Source: Cordia subcordata (Eukaryota; Streptophyta; Magnoliopsida; Boraginales; Cordiaceae). Taken from it: DNA of 64,000 bases. Numbering within the stretch: the stretch's first letter is position 1; every line of letters begins with the position of its first letter. The stretch covers positions 3,372,501-3,436,500 of the forward strand of contig JAPTOF010000005.1 of assembly GCA_028554755.1 (NCBI GenBank). Reading direction: 5' to 3'. Below, piece by piece: positions 57,471-64,000 of this stretch. The notes below the pieces were generated by a model, which worked only from the letters and a program-made list of their open reading frames with translations, was not told where the DNA came from and did no database searches. Made by a program: the position numbers and the translations under genes.

Positions 57471-57530
57471 GTCACAACTTTGTTTTAGTGACTGATTTTT
57501 CAATCACAAAAGCCTCCTCTTTTTGTAGTG

Positions 57531-58390
57531 ACATATGTTTAAATCAATAATAAATTATAAAATCTATATAATGGTTATAGTTAACAAACCAGTGTTTATA
57601 TATAGTAGATATTAAGTGACCAGGAATGAAGATAAAGTAGTTCTTACATTACAAATCACATCTAGCGTAGTGGAAGAAATGTTATGAAGTGAATCCATTT
57701 CAAAAACTAGATTTTGTAATGAGAGAAAAAAAAGAAAATTCAGTAAATTGTAAAATGTATAACTATAGTTTGGGGCTATTTAGCTTTGCATATTTGTGGC
57801 TTATAAGCACTAAATAGTAAAAAGTATGTAAGAGGGTACTTTTTTTTAAGTGTTTATAAGCACCAAAATAAGTTAAGCCAAACATCCTCTTAACATTAGA
57901 ACCAATTCATGCGTATCCCATGTATGAACCAAAGTAATAATAATAATTGAGTAGTAAAAATGAAACATACAAGCATTATAATCTGTCGATATGAAATGAA
58001 CATCAATATACCCTGCATTTCCCAATGACCATAAAATGTAACAAGATTCATTCACAAAAAGTTAGCAGTAGTTCTATAGCCTCAAAGGCAAAAGTGAGAA
58101 AAAAAAGGCAAAAACTTTCCAAAATAGCTTACCTCATCGAAGAAAAATGGGTCATAATTATCACTTTTATATAATTCCAATTGCGTCACATCATAAGCCA
58201 GCAAATAATATGGAATGAAACGTCTCCAATACACCATTACAATGTAAATAAAGCAAAAGGTTAATTCTTTTTAGATGACAGTTAAGTAGAGAACCGTTGA
58301 TTTGCAGCAAAATGGATAGCAGGATAGTGAGATACATGCTTACACCAAAGCAACCAAATAGGTGGGAAAACCTTGTTCCATATAGAATTT
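57531..58390. other. Gene-free flank right of the CACTA element
   Basis: A/T-rich DNA. A small MITE-like piece (GGCTATTTAGCTTTGCATAT .. TTAAGCCAAACATCC, about 57775-57893) is possible. No gene is recognised. Confidence 0.45.

Positions 58391-58463
<73 letters not shown>
58391..58463. repeat. Composite (CT)n-(AT)n microsatellite
   Basis: About 15 CT dinucleotides followed, after TG, by about 20 AT/TA dinucleotides. Probably highly variable in length. Confidence 0.92.
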
Positions 58464-58466
<3 letters not shown>

Positions 58467-59159
58467 GTAATGAATTTTGGCTTCTTTTAAAATAAAATGT
58501 TTTACTTTTAACAAATGGTACAAATATGACTCAATATAAATTTAAACCTTTTTAAAATTATTTTCCCCTAGTCATACACCAAAGATAGTGAAAGTGTTAG
58601 TATGATCTCGAACATGGCTATATGAATCTAAAACTAGAAAAGTCCACAAAACAGGTAATGGTTAGCAACAAAAATCTATGAATTATTTTTAGCCGTATTC
58701 CAATCTCAAATTTTGGTATCTAAAACTATATACTAAAATAGTAACTCCAAGCTTTAATTTAATTTTCTTTTAAAAATTGCTCCACAGCTTGCACATGAAC
58801 ATTTTATACTATTTTTATTTATATAATTGTTTTTTGAAGCTAAGCTTTGACGAGCATATATATTGTGCACCTGTATTATTCTGCACCAGCCAAGTACTGT
58901 ACACCTACCCATGCATGCACCTCCTACACCCAACAAGACAAAAAAATGTAACTCACTCACCTTCACCATCACCTAAACACCTTTAGCTATACGACAAACA
59001 TCATCAACATCACAGACCATTACAGTGACCAACTTTTGACTAACAAAGAAAGAAAAAAGGTGGAAAGCAAAAGAAAAGAGAAAAGAAAGAAGAAAGAAAA
59101 AGGGAAGAAAAGTCCAAGGATATCTTTTTAGTTTAATTAAATAATTTTATATTCATAAT
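58464..59159. other. Gene-free DNA
   Basis: No gene. GTGCACCTG and TGTACACCT motifs (58865-58907) precede the next array, as near the other TTCATAA-type arrays. A purine-rich GAAAAG run spans about 59045-59115. Confidence 0.45.
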
Positions 59160-59421
59160 TTTTTTTAATTTTATTGAACAACTTTTGTAATATACATTCA
59201 AAAGGTTTACCATATATAACATATATGGTAAAACTTATGAATATATATTATATAAAAACATAAATTTTACCATATATGTTCATAACCAAATATATGTTCA
59301 TAGATCTCACAAATTGTGAGGTATTCATTGTTTAAAATTTATAAATTATATGTTTACGACTTGTGAATTATGGATTCATAACTCTTTCGTAACATGTTCA
59401 TAATCATTTCTATGTATGTTC
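59160..59421. repeat. TTCATAAC motif array, cut by a Ty1/copia element
   Basis: Irregular ATGTTCATAAC / TTCATAACTC / TTACCATATATG motifs and small palindromes, like those at 3150-3520. The array is interrupted at 59421 by the LTR of the copia element. Confidence 0.5.
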
Positions 59422-60081
59422 TGTTGGAAAATTAAAGCACCAAATGCAATGAATTTGTGCAAAAATCAACGATTACAAAAATTTAGGGAAACTGAGAATA
59501 CAATTAAAAAAATAATATAATACTTACAAACTTTAAAGAAAAAAGAAAATAACTTGAAAAGGAAATGCGAGGCCTAAATTTCTTCAATTTTCTTAAGACG
59601 TTATCGCCTCGCTACGGTGTTTACGGATAAAGGCGACTGTCCTCAGGATTCAATGGTAGTATTTCTACAATAGTAGCACTCCAAATTATAGAAAAGGCAA
59701 ACCAAAATAATGCTAACTCTCTCTTTCAAGAAAACTCTAATGCTCTAATTTTAGTATGTAAATATGAATGTAGAGAAAAGATGATTTTGCAAAATGATTT
59801 GTGCGCTATTTATAGACAACAAGATGTCTATTCGGAAAAGCTATGCCAGCTCTTCATGCCAAGAGATGTGTCCTTTTGCCTAGAAAAGTTATAACTCTTA
59901 ATTTGTACGGTTATAACTCTTAGTTTGGAAAGGTTGTACCCTTAGAATTTAATTTTAAAAATTAAATTAAATTCTATTATAATTTAATTTCTAAAATATA
60001 ATACATCTTTCCAAACATTATCTCAATTTTTCATTCACTATTTCTTTGAGTCAATATATAATTAGACTCAATTTATTAACA
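59422..60081 (-). repeat. Ty1/copia 3' LTR
   Basis: 660 bp, TGTTGGAAAATTAAAG..TTTATTAACA on plus. The minus strand begins TGTTAATAAATTGAG, directly after the polypurine tract. Confidence 0.75.
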
Positions 60082-60097
60082 ATCCCCCACATGAATG
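60082..60097 (-). promoter_or_regulatory. Ty1/copia polypurine tract
   Basis: The minus strand reads TTCATGTGGGGGAT immediately before the LTR. Confidence 0.75.
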
Positions 60098-60739
60098 AGA
60101 ATTGGCATATCAAAATGCAGATGAAATGCTAACATTTAGAAAGAGTTCAATTAGAAAGATACTGCATCAAGATAGGTGGCTTTTGGCCTTGAACCTTCCC
60201 TAGTGATAAACTATTGGATTTACTTGCTAAACAGTGAATGTGATGTCTTGAACTATTCAGCTTTTGTGTAAACTAAGACAATAGAACTCACACAGTATCA
60301 ATCTAGACATTATCTGGTTCTTAGTTGTGTTCATCACACAGTATCAATCTAGACATTATCTGGTTCTTAGTTGTGTTCATATGGCCCTAAACAACTCCTA
60401 GTTTTTCATGAGTACTCTAGAGAATTTAGCCTTAGAAATTCTCATAGGAGTGGCCCCGCTCCCTATTCACATAGGTGACTTCTTATTAAGAGGCTCCTGT
60501 TGGACCTTTACTTGGCTTTCCAAGATATAAGAGTCATTAAAAGCTTTACTTAACCTAAACTTTTACCGGTAGCATTGTCTACTTGTCATAAGAATAGGTA
60601 GAGGACTAAACCCTCATAATGCTTTGGACCGAGTTACAGTTACATAATTCGGTTTTCCCTTTGAACCTAGATCTTGGGATCTCCGGTCAACTAGGTAGGG
60701 TTCCCATTATGGCAACTCATTAGATGTAGGCTTTTAAAC

Positions 60740-61300
60740 CCATTCCTCTTTATAATTTATCAACTTGCTCTCTAGTTAAACCTTTTGTAAGCGGATCCAC
60801 AATGTTATCTTTTGACTTCACATAGTCAATAGATATAACTCCATTAGAGAGAAATTGTTTGATGGTGTTATGTCTACGACGTATATGTCTAGACTTACCG
60901 TTATACATACTAATTTATGCCCTTTCAATTGCAGATTGACTATCACAATGTATGCATATTGCTGGCACAGGTTTTGGCCAATTGGGAATATCCTCTAGAA
61001 AATGACGAAGCTACTCAGCTTCTTTTCTAGCTTTATCTAAAGCTATGAATTAGATTCTATTATGGATTTTGCTATACACATTTGTGTAGAGGATTTCCAC
61101 AATATAGCTGCTCCATCTAAAGTAAAGACATATTTACTCGTGGATTTTGAATCTTTAGTATCAAATATCCAATTTGCATCATTATACCCTTCTAGTATAG
61201 CAAGATATCAAGTATAGTGCAGCCCGTAGTTCTTTGTGTATTTTAAAAACCTTAGAACTCTTATTAAAGCTTTCCAGTAGTTATGTCTTGGATTACTAGT
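60740..61300 (-). pseudogene. Ty1/copia RNase H
   Basis: The minus strand in shifting frames shows CDSQSAIERA near 60950 and a following stretch like SRHIRRRHNTIKQFLSNGV (60890-60840), then DYVKSKDNIVDPLTKGLTRE (60835-60775), the conserved end of copia RNase H. The upstream part near 61000-61100 is frameshifted. Not functional. Confidence 0.72.
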
Positions 61301-62734
61301 ATATTAGCTTAGTTTGTTAACCGCATAGGCGATATTTGGTCTTGTACAATTCATGATGTTCATTAGACTTCCTATGATGTGTGAGTACTCTAATTGAGAT
61401 ACTCCTTCACCGGTATTTTTTGATAATGTAAGACTTACATCAAAAGGTGTCTTTGCTACACCATTGTCATTTGCTATGAATGTATTAAGTATTTTCTCAA
61501 TATAATGAGATTGAGATAATACCAGTCCTTTTGATATTCTAGAGGTTTTAATCCCTAAGATAACATCTGTCGTACCTAAATATTTCATTTCAAGTTTACT
61601 GGTTAATATCTTTTTGGTAGCCTTAACGACATCAATATTGCTCTCAACGATAAGCATATTGTCAACATAAAGACAAACAATGACATATCTTTTTTGATCA
61701 CTCTTTGTGTATACATATTTGTCACATTCACTAATTCTAAAGCCATTTGAAATCATGGTTTTATCAAATTTCTCATGCCATTGTTTTAGAGCTTGTTTTA
61801 ATCCATATAGCGATCTTACAAGCTTGCACACCTTTTTTTCTTGTCCTAGAACCATAAACCCTTCAGGTTGTTCCATATAGATTTTTTCATCTAAGTCACC
61901 ATTTAAGAAAGCTATATTCACATCCATTTTATGTACCTCTTGGTTGTATATAGCAGCAATGGCTATTAGCATTCGAATGGATGTAATTTTGGTTACTGTT
62001 GAATAGGTGTCAAAATAATCAAGGTCTTCTTTTTGCTTGTACCCTTAAACTACAAGTCTAGCCTTGTATTTGTCAATCGATCCATCGACTTTTAGCTTCC
62101 TCTTAAAAATCCATTTGCATCCTAGAGGTTTATTTCCAGGAAGAAGATCTACCAGTTCCCAAGTATGATTTTGCATGATGGATTCGATTCCACTATTAAC
62201 CACCTCTCTCCAATATGGACATTCAGGAGTAGACAACGCTTTAATAAATGTACGAGGCTCATTTTCTAACAAATATGTTAGAAAATCTGGACCAAAAGAT
62301 TTAGATGTTTTGGCTCTCTTACTACATCTTGGTTCATTTCCATTATCTACAGATCTTTGATCTTTTCTATCTTCATGATTACTAATGGCACCATGAGATC
62401 TTTTCAAAGTAATTTGCTCTTGTGCCTTCTTATAAGGAAATATTTCTTCAAAGAAATATGCATTCCTTGACTCTATAATAGTATTGGCCTGAATGTCAAG
62501 AATATTAGATTTATACACAAGATACCAATATGTAGAACTATTGTTTGCATATCCAATGAAAATACCATTAATAGTCTTTGAGCCAATCTTGACCATTTTA
62601 GGAAACGGAACCCCTACTTTTGCAAGATACCCCCACACTCTTAAGTGATGGAAAGAAGGGGGTCGGTTCTTCCATAATTCATATGGAGTCTTACTCAATC
62701 TTTTGTAAGGTAGCTTATTAAGTATGTAATTCAT
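61301..62734 (-). pseudogene. Ty1/copia reverse transcriptase
   Basis: Two frames, 62045-62734 and 61304-61972, are separated by a stop at 62045-62047 and a short gap. The first holds the integrase-RT connection (YELWKNRPPSFHHLRVWGYL) and the RT start (LGCKWIFKRKLKVDGSIDKY). The second holds DVNIAFLNGDLDEKIYMEQP, VRSLYGLKQALKQWH and the active site, which reads YVDN instead of YVDD (61658-61669). The final KYLGTTDVILGIK and NIAYAVNKLS are typical. The lost Asp and the stops make it inactive. Confidence 0.82.
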
Positions 62735-62749
62735 AGTTAGAATAGCTTT

Positions 62750-63319
62750 CCCCTACATGTTCTAAGGTAACCCTGAACTAATCAATAAAGCATTCATCAT
62801 CTCCTTCAAAGTGTGGTTTTTGTGTTTAGCAACACCATTTTGTTTAGGTGAATAAGAAGTTTGATGAACAATTCCATGTTCTGCGCAGTACTCTTGGAAG
62901 GGAAATACAAATTCTCCTCCTCTATCACTTCTTAACACTTTGATTTTCCTGCTTAGTTGATTTTCGACCTCATTCTTATATTGTTTAAATACTTCCAAAG
63001 CCTCATCTTTACTTCAAAGTAAGTAAACATAACAATATTGTATGCAATCATGGATAAAAGTTATGAAATATTTTTTACCACCTCTAGTTTGCACAAATTT
63101 CAAATCACGGATATCACTGTGAATTAATTCTAAAGGTTTAATATTACTTTCCACAAATTTAAAAGAAGTTCTCCTCAACTTTGACTCTACACACACTTTA
63201 TATTTGCTATATGAGTTAAAATCAAGATTTGGTAGCAAACCTAATGTCACAAGCTTATGCATTGAATTAAAATTAACATGTTCTAATCTATCATGCCATA
63301 AATTAGGAGATTCCAACAT
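62750..63319 (-). pseudogene. Ty1/copia integrase
   Basis: 63014-63319 has the GAG-pre-integrase part (LWHDRLEHVNFNSMHKLV, with a Cys pair lost or altered) and the first catalytic strand (ELIHSDIRDL). 62762-62998 has LRSDRGGEFV with the second Asp and SPKQNGVAKHKN, where the catalytic Glu of the usual AERKN is Lys (codon near 62827). A stop separates the two frames. Confidence 0.8.
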
Positions 63320-63735
63320 ATAAATAGAAGAAACATTATTATTATTAATAGTGTTAACAGTTGGTACAGACTTAGGTACAATGTCATTACATTAAGTTTA
63401 AATAGACCATCATATAAGTACCCTTTCCCAACCTAGACACCACTTTTAGTAAAAACAAATTTATTAGACTAAAAGACAAGTTTAAAACCATTCCTACTCA
63501 ACAATGACCCAGATACTAAGTTCTTTTTAATGTCTAGCACATGTAGCACATTATTAAAAGTCAGCTCTTTCCCAAACGTCATCTTTAGGACAACTTTACC
63601 CATTCCTTACACCTTACATGTGGATCAGTTTCCCATGTATATTGTCTCTTCAGTAGTTGCAGGATGATTTATGGTAAACATATTCCTATTTGAACAAACA
63701 TGTCGAGTGGCCCCAGTGTCCACCCATCATTGCTT
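63320..63735 (-). pseudogene. Ty1/copia protease and linker
   Basis: The minus strand shows WVDTGATRHVCSN near 63710 with the active D-T-G kept but a stop just before it. The linker [20 protein letters not shown] lies near 63550-63490, followed by GYLYDGLFKLNV near 63410. Several stops. Confidence 0.72.
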
Positions 63736-63849
63736 AGAACCAAGTTTACGTCTGACACTACTGCTTCCAGGTTCAGATCAGATACGTCATTGGTAAGATA
63801 ATCAACCTCTGTTACGTTGGCTTGGGCATGCCTTCCTTTATTGGTGTTG

Positions 63850-63925
63850 TCTTGACCCTTGCATTTGCGACAATCTTTGGCACAGTGTCCAGGCTTGCGA
63901 CATACATAACACTTCCCAGTGAACT
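63850..63925 (-). pseudogene. Ty1/copia gag zinc knuckle
   Basis: Minus strand: GKCYVCRKPGHCAKDC, a perfect C-x2-C-x4-H-x4-C knuckle, the nucleic-acid-binding end of gag. The rest of gag is outside the window. Confidence 0.8.
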
Positions 63926-64000
63926 TCTTCTTTTTGTTCCCAACATCGTGGTTATGATTAGAATGTACCGGTTAGCTTCTGTCTAGACCAGACGACCTAG

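Larger units (their letters stand above)
17532..57530. mobile_element. CACTA transposon, split by a 32.5-kb retroelement nest
   Basis: Left end CAGTACAAGAAAATAGGGCT; right end in reverse complement CACTACAAAAAGAGGAGGCT, about 14 of 20 matching. Dense subterminal repeats of GGTCACTAAT/ATTAGTGACC lie inside both ends. The element's own sequence is 17532-24973 plus 57471-57530, about 7.5 kb; the rest is the inserted Tat-like element. Flanking triplets ACT and ACA do not match fully, and the first base triplet is CAG instead of CAC. No transposase could be recognised, so it is probably non-autonomous or old. Confidence 0.75.
59422..64000 (-). mobile_element. Ty1/copia retrotransposon, right end outside the window
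   Basis: 3' LTR at 59422-60081 and polypurine tract. Then on the minus strand, in copia order from the right: gag zinc knuckle, protease, integrase, reverse transcriptase, RNase H. Integrase before RT identifies Ty1/copia. The 5' LTR, PBS and most of gag lie beyond 64000. Several nonsense codons and replaced catalytic residues show decay. Bases before the LTR are TGTTC; the other duplication is out of view. Confidence 0.88.

Noticed and set aside
58191..58523. 110-codon minus-strand frame
   Set aside because: Runs through the CT/AT microsatellite, giving alternating Ile-Tyr and Arg-Glu; not a gene.
1..64000. tRNA, rRNA or other structural RNA genes
   Set aside because: Only tRNA-derived SINE boxes were seen; no full cloverleaf or rRNA sequence was recognised by eye.

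Overview
Eukaryotic nuclear DNA from a flowering plant, probably a eudicot. The evidence is high A+T content, one intron-containing plant UDP-glycosyltransferase gene with a clear PSPG box, and a deep stack of typical plant transposable elements (Ty3/gypsy Tat-like and Athila, Ty1/copia, CACTA, Helitron, TRIM, MITEs, SINEs). The species cannot be told from the sequence. All coordinates were counted by hand; element ends should be good to a few bases, domain limits to tens of bases.

Layout. 1-4.9 kb: gene-free, with two GTTTGGCC-type MITEs in inverted orientation, a tandem array whose period changes from 132 to 96 bp, and an array of TTCACAA/TTCATAA motifs. 4936-8199: a TRIM (mini LTR retrotransposon, 5-bp AAAGT target duplication) that received two MITEs and a ~1-kb non-autonomous CACTA element in its second LTR. 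9974-13927 (minus): the only intact host gene seen, a UGT87-like glycosyltransferase in two exons with a ~2.6-kb intron (457 aa). 14.0-16.7 kb: a TIR-bounded array upstream of the UGT, a three-copy tandem repeat with a Tourist-like MITE in copy 1 (empty sites are in copies 2 and 3), and a SINE with a 16-bp target duplication.

17532-57530 is a 40-kb nested structure, read from outside to inside: (1) a CACTA transposon (~7.5 kb of its own sequence, itself hosting a Helitron and a SINE); (2) in it a minus-strand Tat-like Ty3/gypsy element (LTRs 24974-26172 and 56390-57470) with no recognisable integrase and an opposite-strand coiled-coil ORF; (3) in that a solo LTR (28721-30416, perfect CCAAT duplication) and a plus-strand Athila element (33369-53886); (4) inside the left LTR of the Athila a minus-strand non-autonomous gag-protease element (33889-43906, ATATA duplication); (5) inside its left LTR the LTR of a second member of the same family (34817-36457). 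Most junctions are supported by target duplications or by an intact second copy of the target.

57.5-64 kb: gene-free DNA with a CT/AT microsatellite and another TTCATAA array, into which a decayed minus-strand Ty1/copia element is inserted; it runs off the right edge. None of the retroelements looks coding-competent: stops, frameshifts and replaced catalytic residues are visible.

Most noteworthy: an array of 20-bp stem-loops in three LTRs of one retroelement family whose paired bases co-vary; a reading frame of unknown function in place of reverse transcriptase in that family; and the resolved order of insertions.
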